64,000 bases of DNA from Acidobacteriota bacterium (GTDB taxonomy: Bacteria; Acidobacteriota; Polarisedimenticolia; JACPZX01), in NCBI GenBank assembly GCA_016195325.1, contig JACPZX010000018.1:80001-144000 (forward strand), written 5' to 3'. The translations under genes were made by a program, and so were the position numbers. Below, piece by piece: positions 32,195 to 40,025 of this stretch; positions within the stretch are counted from its first letter, which is position 1; each line of letters opens with the position of its first letter. The notes under the pieces are model-generated. The model worked only from the letters and a program-made list of their open reading frames with translations. It had not been told where the DNA came from and ran no database searches.

Positions 32195-33176
32195 GGCTGT
32201 CCACGTGAAAATCGACGATTCGGAACCCCTCCCCTTCGAGCGCCGCGGCGATTCCCGCCCGGGCGCCCGGAGGCCCCATGACGAAGAGGCACCCGCCGCC
32301 GCCCGCGCCGCAGATCTTCCCGCCGGCGGCCCCCGCGCGCCGGGCGACCTCCAGAGCGCAGTCGGTGTCGGGCGTGGACACTTCCGGAGAGAGGCCCCGC
32401 CGCTCGTTCCACTCGGCGGCGAGGAGGCGCGCCGCCTCGTCGAGATCGCCGCGGACGAGCGCCCCCTCCATCGACCGGGCGATGTCCGCGATGGCGCGAA
32501 GACCCCGCCGGGTCGCCGCGTCCCCGTCGAGCGCCCGCCTCACCATGTCCCAGTTGGCGCGGGCCGATGCCCGCGAGGCGCCCAGGTAGGCGAGAACGCC
32601 TCTCGATTCGAGATCCCGCGCCTCGACGGCCAGGGGCACGCGGCGGGTCTCCCCCGGCTCGTAGCGGATCGCGGTGACGCCGCCGTGGATCGCGGCGAGG
32701 TGGTCCTGCGTCCCGGTCGGAATCTCGAGAACGCCGGCCTCGATGTCGCGGGCGAGCGGCCCCAGGCGCGCGCGATCGACTTCGAGCCCCGCGTGGGCGG
32801 CGGTCGCGGCGAGAAGCGCCACCGCGAGAGCCGACGAGCCGCCGAGCCCCGAGCCTGCGGGGACCGCGCTCTCGGTCTCGACGCTCAGCGCGGTCGTGGG
32901 AGCCTGGTGACGGACGATGGCCTCGTGCAGCGGGAGCCGGGAACGCTCCGAACGCGCGAGTCCGGCGCGGCCGGCGACGTCGAGCGCCGCCTCCACGCTG
33001 ATGTCGATCGCTCGAAGACGATGCTCGCGTCCGGGGATCGAGGTGATCCGCGCCCACGCGCGCCGATCGATGGCCACGTTCACCGTCGTCGCCCGGTCCA
33101 CAAGGAGGTTGAGCGGCCAGATGTCGAGGGTTCCCCCGGCGAGATCGATCCGCGCCGGAGCCGAAGCGGTTGTCAT
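32151..33176 (-). CDS. GHMP-family sugar kinase
   Basis: The 341-residue protein has the GHMP kinase motifs: ARIDLAGGTLDIWPLN at the N-terminus, PAGSGLGGSSALAVALL (ATP-binding motif 2) and ICGAGGGGCLFVM (motif 3). Sequence order and length resemble D-glycero-D-manno-heptose 7-phosphate kinase (HddA) or fucokinase-like enzymes. It probably phosphorylates a sugar in the cytoplasm. The ATG at 33176 has GGGAGGG nine bases upstream. It heads a four-gene operon with the GH113-like, low-complexity and nucleotide kinase genes, and is divergent from xrtH. Confidence 0.8.
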   Translation of the reverse strand: MTTASAPARIDLAGGTLDIWPLNLLVDRATTVNVAIDRRAWARITSIPGREHRLRAIDISVEAALDVAGRAGLARSERSRLPLHEAIVRHQAPTTALSVETESAVPAGSGLGGSSALAVALLAATAAHAGLEVDRARLGPLARDIEAGVLEIPTGTQDHLAAIHGGVTAIRYEPGETRRVPLAVEARDLESRGVLAYLGASRASARANWDMVRRALDGDAATRRGLRAIADIARSMEGALVRGDLDEAARLLAAEWNERRGLSPEVSTPDTDCALEVARRAGAAGGKICGAGGGGCLFVMGPPGARAGIAAALEGEGFRIVDFHVDSRGLSVESSPHPSHP

Positions 33177-33205
33177 CGCGAGCCACCCTCCCGGGAAACG
33201 CGCAT

Positions 33206-33211
33206 TATACT
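33206..33211 (+). promoter_or_regulatory. -10 box candidate upstream of xrtH
   Basis: A perfect-looking TATACT lies 31 bases before the xrtH ATG. No acceptable -35 box was found at 17-18 bp, so this is weak. Confidence 0.35.
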
Positions 33212-33241
33212 GGCGCCCGCATCGGCCGCTCCGGTATCCCG

Positions 33242-33811
33242 ATGGAGGCGGCGGACGGGGAGGAGCCCGAGGTGAGAGCACTGCCCGCGGCGGCGCCCGC
33301 CGCCCGGCCGGGGTCGAACCGGCGCATCGTCGTCTTTCTCCTCTCGTTCGGCGCGTGGATCGGAGTCTTTTCGATCCTGTTCCAGGTGGGATGGATCGAC
33401 TCGCACCTGGTCCTTCCGATGACCGAGGGCCTCGCGCGCGTCAGCAACGTGTTCATCCGCGGCCTGGGTTTCGATTCCCACGTGGACGGCACGGTGATCG
33501 AGTCGCCCAACGCGCCCGCCATCAACATCCTCAAGGGGTGCAACGGCGCCTACGTCCTCGCGATTTTTGTCTCCGCGGTCCTCGCGTTCCCGAGCCCCCG
33601 CGGGCACAAGCTCCTCGGCGTCGCGCTCGGAATCCCGTTCGTTCAGACCATCAACGTCGGACGCATCGTCAGCCTGTATTACATCGGCGCCCGCCATCCC
33701 GATCTCTTCGAGAGCTTTCACTATCATGTCTGGCAAAGCCTCGTCATCATCCTCGCCATGGCCGGCTGGATCCTCTGGGCCGAGCTCGCGATCAGGAAGT
33801 CTCGCGGGTAG
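33242..33811 (+). CDS. xrtH: Exosortase H-like transpeptidase
   Basis: The 189-residue membrane protein has the exosortase triad: Cys in LKGCNGAYVLAIF, Arg in TINVGRIVSLYY, and His in FHYHVWQSLVI. Several hydrophobic helices surround them. Size and sequence fit exosortase H (XrtH) better than the longer EpsH/XrtA types. Exosortases recognise a C-terminal sorting signal (a short motif, a helix and a basic cluster) and cleave and transfer the protein to a surface carrier. No protein in this window ends in such a signal. The partner membrane protein follows directly. The start at 33242 has no ribosome binding site and may be reached from a short leader. Confidence 0.82.
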   Translation: MEAADGEEPEVRALPAAAPAARPGSNRRIVVFLLSFGAWIGVFSILFQVGWIDSHLVLPMTEGLARVSNVFIRGLGFDSHVDGTVIESPNAPAINILKGCNGAYVLAIFVSAVLAFPSPRGHKLLGVALGIPFVQTINVGRIVSLYYIGARHPDLFESFHYHVWQSLVIILAMAGWILWAELAIRKSRG

Positions 33812-35081
33812 GCTCGCATTCTTCCTCTTCAAGCTGGCCGCGCTCGTCCCGGTGCTGTATTTCGTGTGGGGATTCGTGCAGCCGGCCTACAGCGCGGCGG
33901 TGACCGCGGTCGCCGACGCCGCGCTGAGATTGATGGAGGCCGGAGATCGCGTCACCTCGCTGGTCGCGGCCGGTAGCCGCATCGACGCATTCAGCGCGCT
34001 GCGTGACGACGGCCTGCCCGCGACGTCCTACTCGGCGGATCTCCTTCAGTTCTACCTCGTCCTTTCCCTCGCCTTCGTCATCGCCTACCCGGGGCTCGGC
34101 GTGCGGCGCCGCGCCCGTGCCACGGCGCTGACCCTGGCGGGGCTGTACGTCTTCCAGATCGTCGCGCTCCTCGTCACCGTCGAAAACACGTACGCGAACG
34201 CCCTCACGGCCTTCGCCGGCCGCCATTACGCGCCGTGGGAATCCTCGATCTACCGGTGGGCGTACGAGCTCGCGGCCCACCTCGCCATCGAGCTTCTTCC
34301 CGCGGTGGTTCTCGTCACGCTCTACGCGCGAACCGGAGGGTTCGAGACGCTCCGTGCGAAGGCGCCTGAGCCCGGCTCGCCGTCCGATCCGCCGGCGCCG
34401 GCGTCGCCGCGGCGCCGACGTTGGAGCGCGCCCGTCGCCGCGGCGGGGATCGCGCTGATGGTCGGGGGCGCGGCGATGGTCGGCCATCTCGCGAAGGTCC
34501 GCGCCCGACGGGCCGAGGCGGCTTGCGTCCGCGGGTTCCAGTCCCTGCTCGCCGGCCGGTCGGCGGAGGCGCAGAAGCTCTTCGCCTCCTCGATCGCTTT
34601 CGCGCCCTCATTTCTGGAAGCCCACGACGGCGATGGGGCGGCTCGCCTCGCGATGGGCGACGCGGCCGGGGCGGCCGACTCGTACAGGGCGGCCCTCGCG
34701 ATCGATCCGAACTACTTCGCGTCCCGGATGGGCCTCGGGTCGACCCTGCAGGCGCTCGGACGGGATTCCGACGCTCTGGAGCAATTCGACCGCGCCCGCG
34801 CGCTGAGCCCGCTGAGATGGGAGCCTGAGTTCAATCGCGCGCCCGTTCTGGCACGGCTCCACCGCTCCGCCGAGTCCGAAGAGGCGCTCACGGACGCGGT
34901 GCGCCTCGGCCCCCAGATCGCGGACGTCCGCTTCGCTCTCGCGAAACTTCTCATCGCGTCAGGCCGGTGGTGCGAGGCGATTCCCCACCTGGAGGCGTTC
35001 TTGAAGCTCGCGCCGGGCTCGAGTCACGACAAGCTCGTCAGGGATTCGATCGCGACCGGGCGCAAGGAGTGCGGGGGGTGA
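33726..35081 (+). CDS. XrtH-associated membrane protein fused to TPR repeats
   Basis: The protein has an N-terminal membrane part with several helices (LAFFLFKLAALVPVLYFVWGF, LLQFYLVLSLAFVIAYP, LYVFQIVALLVTV, ELLPAVVLVTLYA). A Pro/Arg-rich linker follows, then another helix near residue 245. The C-terminal 200 residues form TPR units such as LFASSIAFAPSFLEAHDGDG and AALAIDPNYFASRMGLGSTL. XrtH genes often sit next to a small associated membrane protein; here that part carries a TPR domain. The only start before the first helix is an ATG at 33726, inside xrtH, so the true start is unclear. A GTG at 33852 would remove the first helix. Confidence 0.68.
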   Translation: MSGKASSSSSPWPAGSSGPSSRSGSLAGRLAFFLFKLAALVPVLYFVWGFVQPAYSAAVTAVADAALRLMEAGDRVTSLVAAGSRIDAFSALRDDGLPATSYSADLLQFYLVLSLAFVIAYPGLGVRRRARATALTLAGLYVFQIVALLVTVENTYANALTAFAGRHYAPWESSIYRWAYELAAHLAIELLPAVVLVTLYARTGGFETLRAKAPEPGSPSDPPAPASPRRRRWSAPVAAAGIALMVGGAAMVGHLAKVRARRAEAACVRGFQSLLAGRSAEAQKLFASSIAFAPSFLEAHDGDGAARLAMGDAAGAADSYRAALAIDPNYFASRMGLGSTLQALGRDSDALEQFDRARALSPLRWEPEFNRAPVLARLHRSAESEEALTDAVRLGPQIADVRFALAKLLIASGRWCEAIPHLEAFLKLAPGSSHDKLVRDSIATGRKECGG

Positions 35082-35084
35082 GGT

Positions 35085-35963
35085 TTACTCGAGCCAGACC
35101 TTGATCCTGGCCTCCTCGGTCTCGACCTCGACGAGGGTCTGCCGCCCCAGGGACTTGAGCGACTTCATCAGGTTGTCGAGATCGATGTGGCGCACGCGGA
35201 GCTCGTCCGTCACGCGGCCCCGATCGATTTGCGACAGCGAGCCGAGAAGCGCCTCCGCGAACGCGACCGGGAGATTGACGGCCACGGTGATGGAGCCGGT
35301 CTTCTTGTCCCGGACCTCCAGCCGGATCAGCCTCGGCTCGGCGACGGTGCCGGAACCCTGGGGCCCGGGCCTGGGCACCTCGTTCGGGTCGATCCTCAGG
35401 ATCCCGAGCGTGCACTCGTTCCGGACCTCCGCGTCCGCCTCGCGTCGCGCGCAGTCCTGGAGGACCGGGAGCGCGCGGGCCTTCGCGGGCTTGTTGTCGA
35501 GATGCGAGATCTGGATGGCCGAGTAGATCCTCGGGTACCCCTTCTCGTCGAGAGCCTTCAGGAGGATGTTGATGTTGTCGCGGCGGCCCTGGAGCCAGAG
35601 CGACTTCGCCAGGTTGATGCGGCTGATGAGAGCGTCCTCCCGCATCACCGCCTCGGCCGGGAATTTGTCGATGAACTCGCCGTACGCGGAGATCGCCATC
35701 TCCTCCTTCCCGGGAAGGTGGTGGAGCGCCTTGGCGCGATAGTAATAGGTGCGCGGCAGGGAGCCGCTCCCGGGGAAGGCCGCGATCAGCCGATCGCAGT
35801 CGGCAAGAACCGACTCCCACTTCTCATCGAAGACGTCGCTCTTGATCTGGCGGAAGTCCTCCTCCTCGGAGGAGGCGGCGGCCGTGACGGCGACCCGGGA
35901 GGTCACCACTCCGGCGCCCAGGGCCAGGAGCCCGATCAGCGCGACGCGCATCCGGCTAGACAT
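35085..35963 (-). CDS. Exported periplasmic protein with TPR-like helices
   Basis: The 292-residue protein begins with a signal peptide (VALIGLLALGAGVVTSRVAV) and contains helical repeats with TPR character: ADCDRLIAAFPGSGSLPRTY, YYRAKALHHLPGKEEMAISA. The C-terminal 90 residues (RLIRLEVRDKKTGSITVAVN, VTDELRVRHIDLDNLMKSL) form a beta-rich region with no match I recognise. It follows the anti-sigma gene with an 8-bp overlap (ATGTCTAG) if that gene is read in its restored frame, so it belongs to the sigma/anti-sigma operon. It may be the sensed partner or regulated target; this is inference. Confidence 0.62.
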   Translation of the reverse strand: MSSRMRVALIGLLALGAGVVTSRVAVTAAASSEEEDFRQIKSDVFDEKWESVLADCDRLIAAFPGSGSLPRTYYYRAKALHHLPGKEEMAISAYGEFIDKFPAEAVMREDALISRINLAKSLWLQGRRDNINILLKALDEKGYPRIYSAIQISHLDNKPAKARALPVLQDCARREADAEVRNECTLGILRIDPNEVPRPGPQGSGTVAEPRLIRLEVRDKKTGSITVAVNLPVAFAEALLGSLSQIDRGRVTDELRVRHIDLDNLMKSLKSLGRQTLVEVETEEARIKVWLE

Positions 35964-36563
35964 TCGAAGCGGTTCCTTTCCGGAGCTGATCGGCCACGAG
36001 GTCGATCCGGAGAAGGAGATGCCGGCTCTCGACGAGCCGGCGGAGATCGGCGATCTGCTCGGTGCGCGCGCAGTCGTTCAGCGACGCGATCTCTCCTCGA
36101 TGTTGGTGAGCATGGCGCTGGGAAGGATCATCCCGGTCGCCCCGCCCGCGACCGCGGCGGCGTCCGGACCCGCCCCGCGCGAGCCGAGCGCGGCGTAGGT
36201 GCCGAGGGCTACGCCTGCGACGACGAGCAGGCTCACCCCCGCGGCGGCGAGAGCCGGCGCCCTCGAGACGACGCGCCACAGGACCGCGAGGATTCCGGCG
36301 CGGGAGGGTTGCGACGCGAGCGGCCTGAAGCCCGTCGCGCGCTGGACCGTCGATCGGGCGAACGCATCCCAGTCGATCCGGGACTCCTCCGGGAACATCA
36401 CCTCCGGCTGCAGCGACAGGGCGACGCGCTGGAAACCTCGAAGCTCCTCCCGGCAACCGGGGCACGACGCGAGGTGCCGCTCGAGAGCCGCCTCGGCGGC
36501 GGGATCGAGATCGCCGTAGACATGAGCCGCGATCTCCTCGCGGTATTTTTCACATGGAGTCAT
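35956..36563 (-). pseudogene. Anti-sigma factor with zinc-finger domain, apparently frameshifted
   Basis: The first 150 residues are an intact zf-HC2 anti-sigma protein: metal-binding HLASCPGC, then a transmembrane helix near 100 (ALAAAGVSLLVVAGVALG). In that frame a stop comes at 36078, after TNIEERSRR. The next frame has a protein-like continuation, IASLNDCARTEQIADLRRLV and LLLRIDLVADQL, which ends in TAG at 35956, overlapping the next gene. A minus-one shift or a missing base within GAGGAGAG at about 36083-36090 would join the two and give about 202 residues. Either a real frameshift, a programmed shift or an assembly error is possible. Confidence 0.66.
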
Positions 36564-37104
36564 GGACCCGCCTCTCCCCGCCTTCCAGGATTTCCTTGAG
36601 GTTCGCGAGCGCCCGATGGAGCGACGACTTCACCGTTCCGAGCGCGCATCCCTGGGCTTCCGCAATCTCCTGGAGCGAGAGCCCTTCGTAGTGACGCAGC
36701 ACGATGATCTCCTTCTGCCGCGCCGGGAGCTTGAGGATGGCCTCTCTCATGCGGATGGCGTCCTCTCTCTGCACCTGCGCGTGAAGGGGGTCGACCGCGC
36801 CCGTGTCGTGGAGATCGCGCGTCTCGCCCTCCTCCGTGTCGTCGATCGACCAGGTGTCACCCCGGCGCTTCCGGAGCATGTCGATGCAGTGATTGGCGAC
36901 GATGCGATAGGCCCATGTGAAAGGCGATGCCCGCGGCTCCCAGCCTGCGCGGCCGCGGTAAATCTTGATGAACGCCTCCTGGACGGCATCGAGCGCCTCC
37001 TCCTGGTTGCGCAGGTAGCTGTACGCCACTCGGAAGAACCGGCGCTGGTAACGCTCGACGAAGACGGTGAAAGCACCCTGATCTCCCTCCTGGATGCGCC
37101 CCAT
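36550..37104 (-). CDS. ECF sigma factor
   Basis: The 184-residue protein has region 2 (QEGDQGAFTVFVERYQRRF, YLRNQEEALDAVQEAFIKIY) and region 4 (LPARQKEIIVLRHYEGLSLQ, then EIAEAQGCALGTVKSSLHR). It directs RNA polymerase to a small regulon and is probably held by the zinc-finger anti-sigma protein encoded next, with a 14-bp overlap between the genes. The ATG at 37104 is the only usable start; no ribosome binding site precedes it. A palindrome at 37180-37193 lies upstream. Confidence 0.92.
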   Translation of the reverse strand: MGRIQEGDQGAFTVFVERYQRRFFRVAYSYLRNQEEALDAVQEAFIKIYRGRAGWEPRASPFTWAYRIVANHCIDMLRKRRGDTWSIDDTEEGETRDLHDTGAVDPLHAQVQREDAIRMREAILKLPARQKEIIVLRHYEGLSLQEIAEAQGCALGTVKSSLHRALANLKEILEGGERRVHDSM

Positions 37105-37179
37105 GAGAGCCGCATCAGTCGGATCCCCCTCTCCGTCCCAGCTGATGGCGTCGCTCCTTCACGCAACCGACGGCCGGTA

Positions 37180-37193
37180 GAACGGCACCGTTC
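37180..37193. promoter_or_regulatory. Palindrome upstream of the ECF sigma gene
   Basis: GAACGGCACCGTTC has perfect six-base arms around a CA centre, 76 bases before the sigma start. It may be an operator; nothing else supports it. Confidence 0.25.
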
Positions 37194-37263
37194 GCCGATA
37201 GGTTTACCGGCGTGGCAAGAATCACGCCCGAATCCCGCAGATTCGTCCCTGAATCCGCCCCGA

Positions 37264-37482
37264 CTACCCCTCGCCGGCCGGCTGCATGCGCTTGCCGAGG
37301 AGAAACACGCAGGCGCCCAGGCCGAGCAGCATCAGCTCGGATCCCATGTCCTCGCGCGCGATGCCGTGCCAGAGAGCCCACGGCATCGTCAGGATTCCCG
37401 ACACCTGGAGGGCCATGGAGATCAGGTACATGATGGGGCGCTTCACCGTGGCGGGACTCCGCATCGAATCGGCGACGGCCAT
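37264..37482 (-). CDS. Small membrane protein, unknown function
   Basis: The 72-residue product has two hydrophobic helices: MYLISMALQVSGILTMPWAL and LMLLGLGACVFLLG. Its composition is unlike random GC-rich frames: two Met-rich helices and a short acidic loop. No ribosome binding site or family match is visible. It runs between the ECF sigma gene and the divergent flavoprotein gene. Confidence 0.5.
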   Translation of the reverse strand: MAVADSMRSPATVKRPIMYLISMALQVSGILTMPWALWHGIAREDMGSELMLLGLGACVFLLGKRMQPAGEG

Positions 37483-37530
37483 TGTACCGGCATGCCCGTG
37501 TCAGCGACAACACGCGCGGGCGGAGATGTC

Positions 37531-37560
37531 TTGACCCGCCGGCCCGGCGCTCCCTACGAT
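37531..37560 (+). promoter_or_regulatory. Sigma-70-like promoter of the flavoprotein gene
   Basis: TTGACC and TACGAT are separated by 18 bp, with the start expected near 37567. That position excludes the ATG at 37559 as a start and supports the GTG at 37580, which has GGAGG seven bases upstream. Confidence 0.62.
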
Positions 37561-37579
37561 GGCCTCGGGAGGGAGGCCC

Positions 37580-38737
37580 GTGGGGACTGTCGCGAGAATC
37601 GCGGTCGTCGGCGGAGGCCCCGCCGGAGCCGCCTGCGCCGAGGCGCTCGCGCGACAGCGGGCGACGGCGGTGACCCTCTTCGAGGCGCGGGACGGGCACG
37701 AGAAGCCCTGCGGCGGAGGCGTCCCGTCCGCCGCCCTCCGCGAGTTCCCCGCGCTCCTTCACGAGGCGCTTCCGCGGCGCATCGTGAGGCGGCTCGTCCT
37801 CATCTCGCCGGCCGGGCGCGCGGTCCGCCTCGAAGCCCCGGAAGGAATCCACGTCTTCCGCCGGAGTGAGCTGGATGCGTTTCTCCGCGCGCGGGCGGAG
37901 CGCGCGGGCGCGACCCTCGTGCGCGCGCGCGTCACCGGAGTGTCTCCCGGGGATCCCACCGGCTGGCGGCTGGACGCCGCCGGGGTTTCGTCGACGACCT
38001 TCGACCATATCGTCGGCGCGGACGGCGTCAACGGAATCGTGAGGCGCGCGATCGAGCCTTCGACGACGGATCGGGAGCTGACCCTGGCGCTCTTCGCGTA
38101 CCTCCCGTCCAGCGGAGAGGCCGAGATGATCCTCGAGTTCCTGGATCGCGGACGCGGGTACATGTGGGTCTTCCCGCGGCTCGATCACGTATCGGCGGGC
38201 ATCTGCGCCCTGAGCGGGACCCTGACGCGAGCGAGCATGGAGGAGAGGCTCGAGGAGTTCATCTCCCGGAGGATCGGGGGGGACTCGCGGGCGCGCGTCC
38301 GAGGGTACTTCATCCCTTCCATTCTGCGCCCACCCGCCGACGCGCGCGCCCGCTCGATCGCGCTCATCGGCGATGCCGGAGGGTTCGTCGATCCGCTGAC
38401 GCGGGAGGGAATCGCGCACGCCATGCGCTCGGGAGTCCTCGCCGCGGAGAGCTTCGAGCGGGACGGAACGATTCGAACACCACCGCTTCCCGCGGAGCTG
38501 GCCTTCGCCCACCGCTACCAGCACCCGTTCTACCGGACGGAATTCACGGAGACGATGACGGGCCTCGCCGGCCGATCGCTCGCGCTCCGTCGCGTGCTCG
38601 CGGACCTCGTCTGCGGGGAGCAGAGCTACTCGAAGCTGAAACGACGGCTGCTGTGGAACGCGATCCCCTGCGGGCTCGAGGCGGGCTGGCGCCTCGCGAC
38701 GTCGCGCCGGGTTTACCTGGGCTCGCCCGCCCAGTAG
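37580..38737 (+). CDS. Geranylgeranyl-reductase-family FAD oxidoreductase
   Basis: The 385-residue protein has an N-terminal FAD site (RIAVVGGGPAGAACAEALAR), CGGGVPSAALREFP as in geranylgeranyl reductases, and the second FAD motif IALIGDAGGFVDPLTREGIA. These enzymes saturate isoprenoid double bonds or hydroxylate aromatic rings. The start is a GTG at 37580, chosen from the promoter position and GGAGG. It overlaps the convergent cytochrome gene by 25 bp. No neighbouring gene supports a specific pathway; quinone or lipid modification is plausible. Confidence 0.8.
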   Translation: MGTVARIAVVGGGPAGAACAEALARQRATAVTLFEARDGHEKPCGGGVPSAALREFPALLHEALPRRIVRRLVLISPAGRAVRLEAPEGIHVFRRSELDAFLRARAERAGATLVRARVTGVSPGDPTGWRLDAAGVSSTTFDHIVGADGVNGIVRRAIEPSTTDRELTLALFAYLPSSGEAEMILEFLDRGRGYMWVFPRLDHVSAGICALSGTLTRASMEERLEEFISRRIGGDSRARVRGYFIPSILRPPADARARSIALIGDAGGFVDPLTREGIAHAMRSGVLAAESFERDGTIRTPPLPAELAFAHRYQHPFYRTEFTETMTGLAGRSLALRRVLADLVCGEQSYSKLKRRLLWNAIPCGLEAGWRLATSRRVYLGSPAQ

Positions 38738-38961
38738 TGGCACTGCTCGCAGTTCCCGCGGCCCGGCGGATGGTTCGGCGACCGCGGACTGGCTCCCGAC
38801 GATCCGTGGCACGTCATGCAATCCACGGGGTTCCCGCGCGCGGCGAGATGCGTCCCGTCCGCGGGAATGTCGGGCCGGGCCTTCTGAAACGTGTACGCGA
38901 CGAGAAACGCGGCGCCGATCAGGACGACGGCGATCAGCACGATCCATCGGATGCGGCTCAC
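38713..38961 (-). CDS. Small membrane-anchored diheme c-type cytochrome
   Basis: The 82-residue protein has one N-terminal helix (IRWIVLIAVVLIGAAFLVAY) and two CxxCH haem motifs (CMTCH and CEQCH) in a short periplasmic tail. A GTG with AGAGGAG eight bases upstream is the start. It is probably an electron carrier at the inner membrane facing the periplasm. The 3' end overlaps the flavoprotein gene in the opposite direction. Small diheme NapC-like or cytochrome c3-like fragments occur, but this one is not assigned to a known family. Confidence 0.7.
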   Translation of the reverse strand: MSRIRWIVLIAVVLIGAAFLVAYTFQKARPDIPADGTHLAARGNPVDCMTCHGSSGASPRSPNHPPGRGNCEQCHYWAGEPR

Positions 38962-38986
38962 GTTCCATTCTCCTCTGCGGCGCGGC

Positions 38987-39016
38987 TTGACACCCGTGCG
39001 GACAGCAACCTACCAT
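38987..39016 (+). promoter_or_regulatory. Sigma-70-like promoter of the tRNA-Thr gene
   Basis: TTGACA and TACCAT are separated by 18 bp. The expected start near 39023 is 25 bases before the tRNA. Confidence 0.62.
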
Positions 39017-39047
39017 CGCCTTTCCATCATTTCAGAACGTCATCCGG

Positions 39048-39122
39048 GCCGGCGTAGCTCAGTGGTAGAGCAGCTGATTCGTAATCAGCAGGCCATCGGT
39101 TCAACCCCGATCGCCGGCTCCA
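39048..39122 (+). tRNA. tRNA-Thr (anticodon CGT) with encoded CCA
   Basis: GCCGGCG at 39048-39054 pairs fully with CGCCGGC at 39112-39118. The anticodon stem GCTGA/TCAGC closes the loop TTCGTAA, giving anticodon CGT, which reads ACG (Thr). TTCAACC forms the T loop. The discriminator is T and CCA is encoded. The D arm shows AGCTCAGTGGTAGAGC. No variable arm is present. Confidence 0.95.
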
Positions 39123-39139
39123 GGACGCCCCTCGCTCCC

Positions 39140-39943
39140 ATGGACAAACTCCCGTCTCAGGGCGGCGCAAGAGAGCCGGAGGGCGCGCTGGAGCTCCGCC
39201 GCGCCATCCCGCTCGCCGGCGGCGAATTCCTCGCCGCCGCGCTCACGCATCCCGCTGTCACCGAGGAACACGTCGTCCTCATCACTCGAAACCGGGCGGC
39301 CGGCGCCGCGCTCCTCGCGCGCATCGCAGAAGATCCGCGCTGGAACCGCGCCTACCCCGTCCGGCGCGGGCTGGTCGGAAACCCCCACACGCCGCGGCAC
39401 GTCGCCGCGCGGCTCGCGAAAGATCTCTACTGGCGCGACCTCGCCGCGGTGGCGGACGACGCGGCGCTGAGCGCGACGCTCCGCAGGACCGCGGAGACAT
39501 GTCTCCTCGATCGCATCCCGGATCTCACGATCGGCGAGCAGATCTCTCTGTCGCGGATCTGCGGGCGCGCTCTGCTTCCGAAGCTCCTCGACGCGTCGGA
39601 TCCCCGGGTGGCGAGCGCCGCGCTCTCGAACGGAAGGATGACGGAAGCCGACGTGGTCGCGCACATCCAGAGGGCGGGTGCCCGCGCTTCGACGATGGAG
39701 TGCATCGGGAGTCACGCGCGCTGGCGCGAGCACTACGCCGTCCGGCTCTCCCTGGCGCGCCAGGCGGCCACCCCGCTGGCGATCGCCCTCGGCATGCTCA
39801 CCACGCTCACGAAGGCCGACCTCGGCGCGCTCGCTGCGATCCCCGATCTGGCGCCCCTCGTGAGACGGGCCGCCGAGCGCGTGATCGCGGCCGGGTCGGG
39901 AGGGCGGGGAGATCCGGAACCCGGGGATCCGCGCCCGGCTTGA
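39140..39943 (+). CDS. Helical-repeat protein upstream of rodZ (paralogue A)
   Basis: The 267-residue protein is built of short Leu/Ala-rich helices, as in leucine-rich-variant or HEAT-like repeats: VLITRNRAAGAALLARIAED, RRGLVGNPHTPRHVAARLAK. The C-terminal part (HYAVRLSLARQAATPLAIAL, GMLTTLTKADLGALAAIPDL) resembles the end of the gene after rodZ, so the two are paralogues. No signal peptide is present, so it is cytoplasmic. The ATG at 39140 lies 18 bp after the tRNA without a clear ribosome binding site; it may be read from the tRNA transcript. Function unknown. Confidence 0.62.
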   Translation: MDKLPSQGGAREPEGALELRRAIPLAGGEFLAAALTHPAVTEEHVVLITRNRAAGAALLARIAEDPRWNRAYPVRRGLVGNPHTPRHVAARLAKDLYWRDLAAVADDAALSATLRRTAETCLLDRIPDLTIGEQISLSRICGRALLPKLLDASDPRVASAALSNGRMTEADVVAHIQRAGARASTMECIGSHARWREHYAVRLSLARQAATPLAIALGMLTTLTKADLGALAAIPDLAPLVRRAAERVIAAGSGGRGDPEPGDPRPA

Positions 39944-39969
39944 CACGTCCGCCGATTCGCCCCTAAATT
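39940..39969 (+). promoter_or_regulatory. Sigma-70-like promoter of the rodZ operon
   Basis: TTGACA and TAAATT are separated by 18 bp. The transcript would begin near 39976, 50 bases before the rodZ ATG. Confidence 0.65.
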
Positions 39970-40025
39970 GGAGAATAAGCATGATTTAACCCATCTAATC
40001 CGTTGGCCCCGTCGAGAGTCCGGCG

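Noticed and set aside
37559-37579. ATG at 37559 as start of the flavoprotein
   Set aside because: It overlaps the -10 box of the best promoter; the GTG at 37580 has GGAGG at the right distance.
38891-39139. N-terminal extension of the first helical-repeat protein through the tRNA gene
   Set aside because: The frame crosses the tRNA-Thr gene, so the start is taken as the ATG at 39140.
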